A stretch of 64,000 bases of DNA, taken from the NCBI GenBank assembly GCA_032207245.1, contig CM063510.1, positions 51,616,525 to 51,680,524 on the forward strand. Direction: 5' to 3'. Below, one piece after another: positions 52,138 through 63,508 of this stretch. The stretch comes from Pardosa pseudoannulata. Taxonomy: Eukaryota; Arthropoda; Arachnida; Araneae; Lycosidae. Position numbers and translations under genes: made by a program. Numbering within the stretch: the first letter of the stretch is position 1; every line of letters starts with the position of its first letter. Below the pieces are notes generated by a model, which worked only from the letters and a program-made list of their open reading frames with translations, ran no database searches and was not told the origin of the DNA.

Positions 52138-52212
52138 AACATGGTTTGCATGAATAACTTTTGTATTCCATGTAAATAAATAGTTGCCACAATTAAAGTT
52201 CCAACCCTCCTA

Positions 52213-53440
52213 GCAATATCATTTAAAATTGTCAAGACAAAACTGAAGCATTTTGAACTTGAAAATTTGGTTGCTCCCCATTGAATACTAAAATTTTCAA
52301 AGCTATCTTCGAAGATAAGCTACAATTTTTATACGATTTAAAACTAAACATTTTGTTCAGCAATATTTTCCCAGAATATTCGTGTACTTAAGGGATATTA
52401 CACATACTTTATGCACTTCTGGCTTAAAAAAATTTGCGGCAATTCTGCGACTGAAACAGTCTTTTTATAAATAAGAACAGAAGTAAAAAAAATATTAGAT
52501 TTTTTTAAAAACTCAGAGGGATATAACAGGGATGATGTTAAAATAAAAGGTAGAGATGAATTTAAAATACATTTAAAAAAAATTCAACGAGGTCTCAAAT
52601 ATTATATTCTTTACATATATTTTCGTGATATAGTACAAGTGGTGTGTTGGGTAGAAAACTGAATCACGATATAGGATATTTTATGTAAAATATTCAAAAT
52701 TGCATTCGTAATATAGAATGAAAAACAAAATATCAAAGTATAAGAAGCTCAAGCATAATAAGGAAGGCAGAAGTTTCTGGGGCTTAACAAGCTTCTTCTT
52801 TCAGCACAATAAAGCAAAAATCTCTCTGGAATAAGCTGCAGAACTGAGCTAAACTCACTTCTGCAGTTACTGTCAGTGAGTTTTTTAGAATATTTTATTC
52901 TGCTTCTCTGAGGCACAAAATATAGCTTCATATTTTTTATTTATTCAGGATTTTCTCGCAAAACGTTTTTGAGACTCCAAGCCAAATACTTGATGAGGTT
53001 TGACGAAGTTACTCAGAACATTGACCCATAACCTTAGATTCTTTCCCATAGTATTTGTTAGATTTAAAAATGAAACAGTCCCATGAACAGAATTTTATAG
53101 GGTTCTCGTACTTTATGTTTTTAGGTTTAAATTCAACATTTCACCACGAGATATTTTTACTGGACCTTTTATTCAAGATTTATATTTGACGTTTACTATT
53201 CCATGTAAACATGCTTAAAAATAAGTCATATACAAGAAAATGACTTTTTAACTTAAGATTAAAAAGACAAGGGACAATAAGTCTAATTTTTTTAAATGTT
53301 TAATTATTTGACTATAGGTGTCATACTAGAATAAAACCTATGAAGATCAATAACAAGCGTAAAGGACTAAGTTATAAATGTAGTCATCTTTAGAATAATA
53401 TTAAAAGAGCATTGGAGTTTCATTTATTAGATTCAAGTAA
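52213..53440. other. Intergenic DNA
   Basis: No gene or element recognised. Confidence 0.5.
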
Positions 53441-53613
53441 ATTTGGTTTGGTTTGGAGCTCTACGGTCTACAGTTTTGGTACACGAGGGCTAATGAGACC
53501 GTAAGCTGCTGTATAAGCCAATTCAGAATGACAACTAAAATTTATGCCCTTCTCTGGATTTGAACCCGCGAACACCGGTACCGAAAAGCAGTGCCCTATC
53601 CATTCGGCCATCG
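53441..53613 (-). mobile_element. tRNA-derived SINE, copy 2
   Basis: Minus strand: CGATGGCCGAATGGATAGGG (A-box region), then GGGTTCAAATCC (B box), then a body ending in ctccaaaccaaaccaaa. Same family as copy 1 but diverged; no clear target duplication. Confidence 0.85.
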
Positions 53614-53662
53614 TTTTTGTAGGTTCACGTAGAAATTGGTTTACAGTCTAAAATGTCACTTG

Positions 53663-54272
53663 TATATGAGCCGCTCTGAAGCAAATGTGGTTAAATCCAA
53701 AACACAAAAATTGAGAAAATTAATGTTTTTTGATACATTAGTTTTTAAAATTCTTGGTTTATTAATTTAATTAGAAAAGTGTATAAAGTCTTTTTTCGAG
53801 GTGTAAACTCTGCAAAAAACAAGATATGTACAGGATGTGTAAATAAAAACGTAAGTATTTATTGAAATAAGGACAGCATCTTAAAAATTTTAGGACTTAT
53901 ACCTTTTGGCAGCTGAAAAAGATAAGAAATTTATGTAAAAATAATAAAATAACATTTATTGTCATAAGTTTTATGTTTATGTTTTTCAGTGTTACCAACA
54001 AATATCGAAAGGAGAAGAATAATTTAATTTTTATTTCAAAGTTTATGTAAAAAAATATTGATAAAAGGTGGACTTATTCACAATAGCTTCTGAAATTATT
54101 ATACAATATATTCAGAAGCTATTAAAAAAAGGGCTGTCTAACCTATAAAAAAGTAACCAACGAGTAAATCCTTTAATAACTAAGAAGATTATTATTTATT
54201 TCATCAAAATTTCCAAAAATCAGAAAATATCAAAAAATGGACTTAACCGCATTGGCTTCTGAGCGGCTCATA
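53663..54272. mobile_element. Palindromic element with repeated ends
   Basis: Left end TATGAGCCGCTCTGAAGC and right end GCTTCTGAGCGGCTCATA are inverted repeats of about 35 bp. Diverged internal versions of the same motif meet near 54082-54125 as a perfect 13-bp inverted repeat, aatagcttctgaa/ttcagaagctatt. It could be two adjoining copies or a foldback element. Non-coding. Confidence 0.6.
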
Positions 54273-54462
54273 TCAAATTTTATGTGCATGTTATATACAA
54301 TGCACAATACCTCGCCATTTTCCTTGTATAAAACAAACAAAAGTGGGTACACACACGTATATTATACACGAGTAAATAGGCATAAATTTAAACCCATAAA
54401 ATTATCGAGCGAAAAGCTATATTCATAAACGCATTTTTATGTCTGCATATTTAAAACCAGCA

Positions 54463-54490
54463 TATAGCCCGTCACATGACGGGATTAGTA
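54463..54490 (+). mobile_element. Possible Helitron-like 3' hairpin
   Basis: CCCGTCA-CA-TGACGGG is a perfect 7-bp stem followed by ATTAGT, close to the stem plus CTRRT form of Helitron ends. Weak because the last bases deviate. Confidence 0.25.
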
Positions 54491-54637
54491 AAATTTTTAA
54501 TTTTCCAGAATAGGGCGATTTCACGCAGCATGAAATAAACTCCTAGACTTTTATGAAAAGAGTTTGTTGTTAGTACCGGTGATAAAAGTTTCATTGCAAC
54601 AAAAGTAATCGATGATTAAATTTAAAATTTGCACATA

Positions 54638-54985
54638 TTTACTTAATCTATTATTTAATCCAAATATAAAAAGAAAATTATTTACGTAATATCTAAGTTC
54701 AGTGATAAAACGTATGAAAATAACGCAGACGATATTTAAATAATTTAAAATAAGAAATGATTAAATCAGACGGTTAAAGGAATGACGTCATAATGCTATA
54801 AAAAGTGTTATTTATAGGGCCGGTCTCATCAAAGTCGTTTAACCGCTAACCACTACTAATCTCTGCTTAAACGGAGAAGCACGTCCTACCATTGGTTGGC
54901 GACAGGGGTTAATCGCGATTAGCCGTTAAACGACTTTGGTGAGACCGGCCCTTACCTATTTATTATGTGATAAATTGATAAATTT
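54638..54985 (+). repeat. Dispersed repeat, copy carrying a MITE
   Basis: Excluding the MITE at 54818-54951, this matches the inverted copy at about 62608-62815: ttatttacgtaatatctaag, aatgacgtcataat and acctatttattatgtgataa are shared. Confidence 0.85.
54818..54951. mobile_element. Short MITE, about 134 bp, PIF/Harbinger-like
   Basis: Long near-perfect inverted ends GGGCCGGTCTCATCAAAGTC and GACTTTGGTGAGACCGGCCC around a short centre. The inverted relative at 62.6 kb lacks it. Flanking trinucleotides (ATA left, TTA right) suggest an eroded 3-bp TWA-type duplication, hence the tentative superfamily. Confidence 0.8.
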
Positions 54986-54989
54986 AATT

Positions 54990-55761
54990 GGATGATCTTA
55001 ACCGGGGAAAACAGGGCTTGAAATAATGGCATTAAACGCTTGAGAAGTGGAGAAGAGAAGGGGTGGATTTCGAATGTTTTAAAGATGACAGCATTTTTGC
55101 TGTGATATGAAGCATATTTATACCAATTTATTTTAGAATTGGATTGATAGTTTAGAACATAAATTTTGAATTTTGCTAACCCTAACTCATCAAGAATCTA
55201 ATATGGATGTCTCTATGCATTCCAGGTCCTTCACAAATTAGAGGACAGATGGACAGGTTATTACCTAGGCTATTATTATATAGAGGATACTGAATTATTA
55301 AGATTGAAACAACAGTAGGGTTTTTCAATAGTTGTAAAATTCTTTTAACCAAAAATTTTCAAAGAAACTATCTTAAGAATAACCATTCTAAACAAATATT
55401 TCCCAGCATACAAATCCATGAAAAAGTAAACAATATTCTTCTGCCAAATCAGGAGTGCTACACCGCGCTTTCTAAAAATCGATAAGAATTCCATGAATTT
55501 TGAATTCATGGTTTTAAAAGAAATACTTTTAAATATGTTTTAAACATTTTGCGCATATGAAGGAATTCTTTTAATTTGTTTTGCTTTTAAAATAAGTAAA
55601 CGAATCAGTTATTGATTTTAATCTCCGAAAATACCACTTTACGGGATTCTTAATGTTTCAAAGCAATACTTGGAAGGAAAAGGAAAGCTGTTTTTGTTAT
55701 AGTATTAAAATCATCTCAGCACTGCCTTTAAAATAAGAAAAGACGATTGGTCTTCAATCTT
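54990..55761. other. Intergenic DNA
   Basis: Nothing recognised. Confidence 0.5.
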
Positions 55762-55765
55762 TTAA

Positions 55766-56702
55766 GGTATCCGTCTACGTTGAAAACGTCATTTTTTTGC
55801 TAAAAATCATAAATTGTTATTTTTCTGTTGTAAAATTTCAGCTTTTAGGCTTCTAATTCTGTTTTTGTTTTACCTTTACGACATTTTAAAGAAAAGTTAC
55901 AGCTGTTTAAACATCAGTGACAGCTGTCAAAACAAAACGGAAGTAGGGACTTCGGAACCGGAAACTGGGAATTTAAAGTCTTAAAGAGCATTTTTTGGAC
56001 AAAACTTTTTAAATTTTCATGAAGATTAGTTTAAACAATTTTTCTAGTATTTTTAATAATGAGCAATTTGGCAATTAGAAAGTTTTGAAGCAAGAAAGTG
56101 TGGGGAAATTTAAACATGTATTTTAATTTTTTAATAGTTAAAGTTGTTTTCATAAACTTCGAATGCGTTTTTCTCGGAACGGTATTTTTAATAAAATGTC
56201 GAAACCTGAAATGTGATTTCTGAAAAAGTTCTTAAAATATTTTGTTGAAAATTATTATGAATCCTTTAGATAGTATTTACTAGTGAATGACCTAAAATCT
56301 TTAAATTTGGATTATTTTTAATGATGTTATACTCATAGTTAGATATAAAGGTAATGAAAATTCGTTAAAAATTCAATGTACATGATTTTGAAGGACCAAA
56401 ATTTTTACCAAATGTAAATTAAGCAAATATTTTAGGTGATTCACTAGTCCAGTGTATAAGAAATGTATTGCATCAAAAAATATTGAATTTATTTAATTTA
56501 TTAAAAAATTAGACCTTTGGAAAACCCCGATTTTTTTTACCAAATTTTCTTCATTTATTATAAATATTATTATAACTTTTCCAGGAATAAATTTTTTAAG
56601 TGCCATTCTCTATGATAATATAAAAAATAAATCTAAAAATGGAAAAACATGTACTAGTTTCTACATTTAAATAAAAAAGTTCTCCGAATGGACACAGATA
56701 CC
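55766..56702. mobile_element. TTAA-flanked 942-bp family, copy 2 (inverted)
   Basis: Intact TTAA at 55762-55765 and 56703-56706. Ends GGTATCCGTCTACGTTG and GAATGGACACAGATACC. It aligns end to end with the reverse complement of 32144-33085. TGACAGCTGTCA palindrome at 55918-55929. No coding frame. Confidence 0.88.
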
Positions 56703-56737
56703 TTAAGAGTGAATTCATGGCGGTTATAAAAATACTT

Positions 56738-56920
56738 TAGGGTTGGTTTGGTTTGTTTGTTTATAAACAGATCTATTTTGCAACTACTACTAATGAGCCT
56801 TAAATATACAGTGTTAAAGGTCGTTTCAAACGAATGCGGCTGTCAATCGCGATCAATGTTTCTGATTCGAAAAATGCAAACTCGACCGCTAGAGTCTGTG
56901 ATAATTTTAGCAGGAGAAAA
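56738..56920 (-). mobile_element. tRNA-derived SINE, decayed copy 3
   Basis: The plus strand starts ggttggtttggtttgtttg, the complement of the AAACC tail. Then ctaatgagcct, acagtgttaaaggtcgtttc and gattcgaaaaat align with the SINE body and B-box region in reverse orientation. Much more diverged than the other two copies. Confidence 0.6.
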
Positions 56921-57219
56921 AATGAAATCGACAGCGATAAATGATTTTTACTAAAAATTACATCATTATGCTCAAAATGTTTCCCTTAAATGCCCTTAAA
57001 ACGTATATAAAAAACTCAATTGACCAATGTATAACTTTTATAGAAGATAAATGTTACTGCGTTTACACCTCTAATGTGTCCCACATAAAAAGAGTATATC
57101 GGTGCTAATCCAGCTTTATAAATGTATGCTAAGCTAATGCATTTTCGGAAAAGTTCCTATGTAAATTGTTCAATAAAAGACAACCAGTAATTTAAGTTTG
57201 TAAATAGACCTTTTGGGAC

Positions 57220-59260
57220 ATGAGATTACTTACAGTAAAATAATATGAATTGAAATTTGAGATTTTCTAAAAAATAAATGGTGCATTTGCATGAAAAGTT
57301 CATATTAGTATATTATTTCAATAGATGAAATTTAATTTGTATATTTCATTATAACAGAAGTACAAGTGAAGCAAATGGTTTACAAAGAATATCTCCTTTT
57401 AAACAGCAATTTGATATTCTCAGCTAAGTATCTCAACGATGTTCCACGAAAGTTCCTTGAAAATTCAATACTGAATCTCAGTACTATGAATTATCTCCCT
57501 ATTAATTAGCAACACGAAAATTTAAAGAAATAATTATGAATCAAAAACCTATTTTTAATAAGTCCTTATTTTTCTCCGGATCGGTATGAAAAATTATTTA
57601 ACCGACATGGCTGTTTATTATCAGCACTTTATAAAACAGTGTCAGTGTCACAATTCTGGTGTTACTTAACCCATTAACGCCCAGTGTCTTTATTTGAGGA
57701 CAGCCAAAAAATTGTTTGTAGAGTTTTTGTTTTCTTGAAACGATTCTTCCTTTTTAATGGAAATAGATATTAACTCTCCGAGTGGAACACATCGAGGAAA
57801 AAAAAGTCTCTAAAAAATACGCAAAAGGCTGTGTCAGTGGCCAAAGCGTTCTATGATTTTTCCTTCACCCTTTGTCGACTAGAATGGAATACGGGAAACC
57901 CACCCTCGTTATTAATAATCTTTATTTCTGATTATAAATAGATATATAAATAGATATTATAGATTGTTAATTTTAATACACATAAAGCTCGTCAAGTCTC
58001 GAAGATCATGAAATAAGAAATAATGGATTCTAAAAGTACAAATAAAAATATTGTTTGAGAGACTTATTTATATTTTTTTTACGAAAGTCATCCAAGATAT
58101 TTAAGTATTGGAATTAGAGATACATCTGTTACCGGAAACGAAATGCTTCGAAATAGAGATTTACAAAGCCATGAGAAGCTATCTTTGTGCCTCAGGGGGT
58201 AGGGGTGCATCCCTCAATAAATGTCAGTCAAAGAGGGGTACAGTTCCTAAATAATCAACCTGATCCTCCTACCGAAAAACTCCACGGGGAAAGCACTGGC
58301 AAAAATGTACATTATATCCATTTTCGGAGCGTTTTTGGAGGTCGAAAATTGTACGTTTTGAAGACATCATCGGTTTGGCGGAATTGTACGTGCGAACTGC
58401 TTAGAGGGTTAATCTTATGATTAATATCCCAAGTTTTCAAATATGATCTTATCTATAATTTCGTCATTTTGATCGGCATTTTATGATTTTCAAGCTTAGA
58501 ATAGGAACGTATTATGACCGGTATTCTGAACGTATACCGGTCACAATCATGGCGAATAGCCATATCTGTAATAAGTCATCTCTTTTCGGTATTTTTCTCA
58601 TATATGACAGCAAATAAATCTCTTATCACGAAGTTTTCCTTTTTTTAAGACATTTTATGATGTTTTAAAATGACACCTCCTCACTAATGATGACTTGATG
58701 TCATATTTAAAGGCGTTTAAATTTCATATTTTGTTTTACTTTCAGGTGTCTATAATAGCTTCTATGTTAGGTATTTATTAATACATAGTCATCAGAAAAT
58801 ATCCGGGCGTTAATAGGTTAAAAAGGGAATATCCATCATCATCTGAAAAGTCTCTGTGCTGTTATATTTGCGAAACCAGCTTTTCTGTGTATGCCTCATT
58901 GAAAACTACATACTGGAATATGTAATACAGAGGGGTCTACAATAGCAATATGAGAATAAAAAATTCTGCAAAACAAACTTCTAAGACATTTATGACAATC
59001 AAAAATAAAGCCATTTATCATATGGATAATATTTATCAATGTTTCATTTAGCTACGATATTTTGATTTCCACTTCACTTTTTGTAATTATCATCTACATT
59101 TTTATACTATTTTATATTGTTTAATTTTTATGCTTATATTTAATCTTTGGTAAATAATAAACGCTTAGTTTCTCATTAAGAAATATTTATTCAGGGGTTC
59201 CGTTACTATGCATGTGATATGAAACAGTCTAAGTGGGATATAAAATTTGAGAACCACTGA
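57220..59260 (+). mobile_element. Decayed hAT half, tandem copy A (with piggyBac-type insert)
   Basis: Aligns with copy B at 59320-61410 through ttagcaacacgaaaatttaa, aattatgaatcaaaaaccta, cacaattctggtgtta and ccatcatcatctgaaaagtc, down to the end taaaatttgagaaccactg. GAACCACTG is a hAT-like terminus. Weak coding traces such as EYPSSSEK and CENGFSAYA recall the hAT C-terminal region, but no frame is intact. Interrupted at 57670-58817. Confidence 0.75.
57670..58817 (+). mobile_element. piggyBac-like element, 1148 bp
   Basis: TTAA at 57666-57669 and 58818-58821. Ends CCCATTAACGCCCAGTG and CCGGGCGTTAATAGG. The CCC start and TTAA target fit piggyBac. Copy B of the host repeat has a single TTAA at the corresponding point. 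The interior has one 77-codon frame (58187-58420) without recognisable motifs and a hairpin with arms tatgaccggtat and ataccggtca near 58514-58551. Confidence 0.88.
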
Positions 59261-59319
59261 TCAAATTCAATTAGAACCACTGAAGAATTATTTTATACTA
59301 AATATGTCTTAAATATAGA

Positions 59320-61410
59320 TTTACTTACCGTAAAATTAAAAAAAAAATTGAAATTCGTGATTTGGGGAGGCTTAAAATTGTAAATGTACTATTTGCACTC
59401 TGGAAAAGTAAAAATCCATATAAAAAAGTGAGTATTATTTAGCTAATAGGGAATGACATCTAAATTTTGGGATGTATTTGCTCATTATAACAGAAAGAAT
59501 TGCGTCCAAGTGCAGCAGAGTGGTCTGTAATTAATACAGTAATTTGTATATTCCTCTAAGCTAAGGTATCTCAAAGTGTGTTCCAAGGAACGCTAGGATT
59601 CCTTAAAAATTTTCAAACACTATTGACTTTCTCAGTGGTTCTATGAAGGATTACCTCCTTAATTAGCAACACGAAAATTTAAAGAAACAATTATGAATCA
59701 AAAACCTATTTTTAATAAGTTCTCTTTTTTCTCCGGTAGGGTATGAAAAATTATTGAACTGACATGGCTGTTCATTATCAGCACTTTATTACAGTGTCAG
59801 AGTCACAATTCTGGTGTTATTTAAAAACAGAATATCCATCATCATCTGAAAAGTCTCTCTGCTGTTATATTTGCGAAAATGGCTTTTCTGCGTATGCCTT
59901 GTGATGACGCTATTTAGATCAGTAATATAATTGATTCATTCATTCATTCGAGAAGTAAAGTGCATGGGATCTAAATATGACCTCATCACATATTTTGTAA
60001 AAGACAAAGAACCATAAAATATAATCAACGGGTTTTTGCGTCTTGTGCGGTAATCTCGGGTGGGGGTTCTGATCCCAGTCCCAGATTAGAATCCCGTCTC
60101 CGTACATGACACTAAATAAGAATGTACCTTTGTGGAGTTATTTATGCGTCCCTAAGGATCAGTGTCCAATTTTAAAGGGCTAGGTTTTTCCAAGATGGTG
60201 GTTTCAAGGTGGGGTTAAGAAGACCAATAAAATTTTTACAGTTATCCCGATTGGACGAACAGAAGGAAGAGGAGACAAAAATGAAATTGATATAAAAGAA
60301 GAAAAGTCTAGAAAGAGAAAAAAGGTTCGAGAGTGGAGTCGAATCGAAGGGAGCAGAGCAGTCGAGTCGAGGAGACAAGTCCGACTGGCAATGTTCGAGG
60401 AGTCGAGTCGAGTTGAAGTCAGAGTTCGGAGGTCGAGAGTTCGACGGCAACTGTTCAGGACTCGAGGACAGAGTACGGGGATCAAAGGATTTCGGCTCAA
60501 GGAACACCTGGACATTTCTCAACGACCAGAAGTTTCCAGCTCATCCGAGTTATATTAAAAGGCCCCATACCAGCGTTGATACGTAGTCCACATTATCATC
60601 ACATCAATCGAAAGGTATCGGCAAGAGCTCCCAAGAGTACATACAGCCTTGGCACACCCAAAAGATCCACAAAGGTACGCATTATTATACATATTTGAAA
60701 TTGAGATTGGGTCCTCTCTCCTATAGAGTTAGCTAAGTGATTGGAAGTTATTATTATCATATCTTAATTGGTGTGGCACCTATATTCATTATATTAAAAA
60801 GTAAATCGTATGAAACTTAATATGAATATTGTATATTAATAACGTATATATATAGACATAATTGTAATAAACTGACTTATTTTTACTTTAAAGCTATTTT
60901 TAGTCGTTCTTAACTTAGCGTATTAGTTTATTTTTATTTTATGTCTGTAGTCTCTCAGAGCCTGTGGTTGAATTTAAACTTAAAATATCTATTCAACGAA
61001 ACCCAAATAATATTTAGTCTTTGTCACTAAAAGAAATAAACAACCACTATAAATTCGATCATAGGTGAATACCTAATCTTAAACGAGAGCTACACGACAC
61101 AAATAAAAATTTCTACAAAACAAACAAACTTCTAAGAAATTTATGGTAGTCAAAAATAAAGCCATTTATCCCATGGATAATATTTATCAATGTTTCATTT
61201 CGCTACGATATATTCCACTTCACTTTTTGTAATTATCATCTACATTTTTATAATATTTTATAATGTTTAAATTTTAGGCTTATATTTAATATTTGGTAAA
61301 TAATAAACGCTTAGTTTCTCATTAAGAAATATTTATTCAATAGTTCCGTTACTATCTATGCATGTGGTATAAAACAGTCTCCGTGGGATATAAAATTTGA
61401 GAACCACTGA
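59320..61410 (+). mobile_element. Decayed hAT half, tandem copy B (with unidentified insert)
   Basis: Second, direct copy adjoining copy A. It preserves tctcaaagtgtgttccaagg, typical of a hAT subterminal region, and the terminal taaaatttgagaaccactg at 61393-61411. Interrupted by about 1.2 kb at 59902-61098. No intact transposase frame. Confidence 0.75.
59902..61098 (+). mobile_element. Unidentified insertion, partly GC-rich, LTR-like
   Basis: Absent from copy A. The interval 60030-60690 is GC-rich with many gtcgag/tcgag repeats near 60330-60470. A tatattaaaagg box lies near 60549 and an aaataaac near 61030. Ends look like TGTGATGACGC and GCTACACGACACA. An LTR retrotransposon LTR is the most likely identity, but no target duplication or coding sequence supports it. 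Open frames on the minus strand here reflect composition only. Confidence 0.4.
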
Positions 61411-62600
61411 TCAAATTCAATTTAAAATTTTTTATGTTTTCAGGTTAGTTATTCCCCGATATATAAATAACTTTAATACTTAAGAGAATTTCACCCTAGT
61501 GTAGATTCGGATGAAAGCAATATAATAAATTAATACCCTAACTATTGACCAAATATGTACATAGTTTTGTTCACGGGAAACATTTAATTAAATTTTTTTT
61601 ACCTTTTGCCTTAAGCATGTTTCTTATTGGATGGAAATAATAATTCTAAAAATGTTAGTTTTGAGATACTTCTTTGTTCTTTAAGAAAAAAAATTATATC
61701 AGGGAGAGATGTCATATTAAAGAATACAATACAGGGAGAGTTCACTTGCTTAAAGAATGTAAGAAATCAGAGGAAGTATGGTAGAAATGTTCAGTATGTA
61801 GTATTAAGGTAGTAACAATCTGATGATACATGATAAGTTCTACTCTACATTTTATACTTTTTAGTTGGTGTCAAGATTATATAGATAGTTGCTTACTATC
61901 TACTACTGAAAGTATAAATGACATCTAGCTTAGAGCCTTAAGCAAGAGAAAACTAATTAGTTTATGGAATTGCAAATTAACGTCAATTTTGATATGGATT
62001 TAATTGCTTGGCAATGATTTAATTGATCCAGTTGAAGAATTTCCATACGTGATGAAGTACCGTCGATCTTGAACTATGATTGATTAATGAACAAAACAGT
62101 ATTTAAAGGTTTGTTATACTGATTTATGAAACACTTCGTTCGAAAGTACTTTCTACCTCAAAATATCTGCAATCAATAACATTTTGTGACGTATTATGTA
62201 TCAAACTTATAGAATGATTATCTTGCTCAACATAATTTTGAATTTTCTTTTCTTTTGGTGTAAATGGATAGCGAATCATCCATAATGAAGAATTTCCATA
62301 CGTGATGAAGTACCTCGATCTTGAACTATGATTGATTTAACAAATTCAGCAGAAACACTTTTGAAAGTACTTTTACCTCAAAATATCTGCAATCTTAAAT
62401 TTGTGTGAACGAAAATATTTAGAATGACTTTCATAAAATATTGGGAAATCTATCCTAAATCTCAAAACATTTAATCACATCACTAAAATGAAAATCAATA
62501 AAATAATGCCTAATTTTTTATTATCAATTCAAATAACTTTTTTTCGAGTGTTTAGACTTATTTGAAATCCTATGGCCTAAATCTCCTAGTTTAAGGGGTC
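61411..62600. other. Intergenic DNA with a local duplication
   Basis: About 60 bp around gaagaatttccatacgtgat and cttgaactatgattgatt occur near 62033 and again near 62286, 253 bp apart. No gene recognised. Confidence 0.6.
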
Positions 62601-62607
62601 AGGCGAT

Positions 62608-62815
62608 TAAATTTATCACATAATAAATAGGTAAAAATAGCATTTTCCTTCTAGAATTATGACGTCATTCTTTATAAACATCTCATTTATACATTACTTA
62701 TTTTAAATTATTTAAAAATTACCTGTATTATTTTCATACGTTTAATCACTGTACTTAGATATTACGTAAATAATTTTCTATTATATTTAGCTTAAATAAT
62801 AGATTAGGTACATGG
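62608..62815 (-). repeat. Dispersed repeat, copy without the MITE
   Basis: Inverted relative of 54638-54985. The junction aataggtaaaaatagcat is the unoccupied counterpart of the MITE site. Confidence 0.85.
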
Positions 62816-63504
62816 AACAATATTATTATCTATATCAACCGTCATGAATTCCATGTCCTTCAGATCCCTTTGAATTTCACAAATTCTGTACAGTACCCGA
62901 GATATAGAGACAAAGGGCATGAAACTGCCGAACATTTCGCTGGAAAGTATCTCTGTCTATTGCGAAAATGGCAAATTAATATTAGGCATTCTACAAACCG
63001 ATTTCGGGCTTCACGAAATTGAAATACAGTTTTTTCTTTTATCCGAACTGAAGTGGGGCATTCCAAAATTTGCTAATTTGCGTTGCCCAAACTGACTTCG
63101 GGCGTCACAAGCAAGGGCTGAAGGAATTCCGAGAGTTGAATGGAATATTTATCTAAATATTACTGACATTCTAATTGTTAAACAATATTATTCGTTTTAT
63201 AGAAATAGATTTAAGTTGAGGATTAAATTAATATACTTTTAAGATTCCAACAACTTCCGAAAATAACAACTAAAGGAAAAGAGAATAAGAACATATGGGA
63301 AAAATGCTAATCTAGTTAAAATTTGAATATCTTAAAACTATTCATTTGTCTAGTTAATTTTTCTAAAAATATTTTATAGATATTATAGCTTTGCTAAATG
63401 GACGTCAACATGGAAAAACGAGTTATTTTTCTCTTTGCAAGGTACATCGATAAAGAAAAGTACTAGATTATAATGTGAAGTGATTTTATATTACTCATTA
63501 GTAG
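62816..63504. other. Intergenic DNA
   Basis: A GC-richer patch at 62860-63120 contains two related phrases (accgatttcgggcttcac and actgacttcgggcgtcac). No gene recognised. Confidence 0.4.
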
Positions 63505-63508
63505 TTAA

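Larger units (their letters stand above)
50448..52210 (+). mobile_element. mariner-family element, internally deleted and interrupted
   Basis: Inverted ends CGAGGGTTGAAACTTTAATA (left) and, on the complementary strand at the right, GGAGGGTTGGAACTTTAATT, each bordered by TA. The element carries a C-terminal transposase remnant and is split by a separate nested element at 50956-52121. Without the nested insert it would be about 590 bp. Confidence 0.9.

Noticed and set aside
60172..60522. Minus-strand Ser/Arg/Pro-rich proteins of 103-116 aa
   Set aside because: Two overlapping frames arise from the GC-rich TCGAG repeats; low-complexity composition and no homology I recognise.
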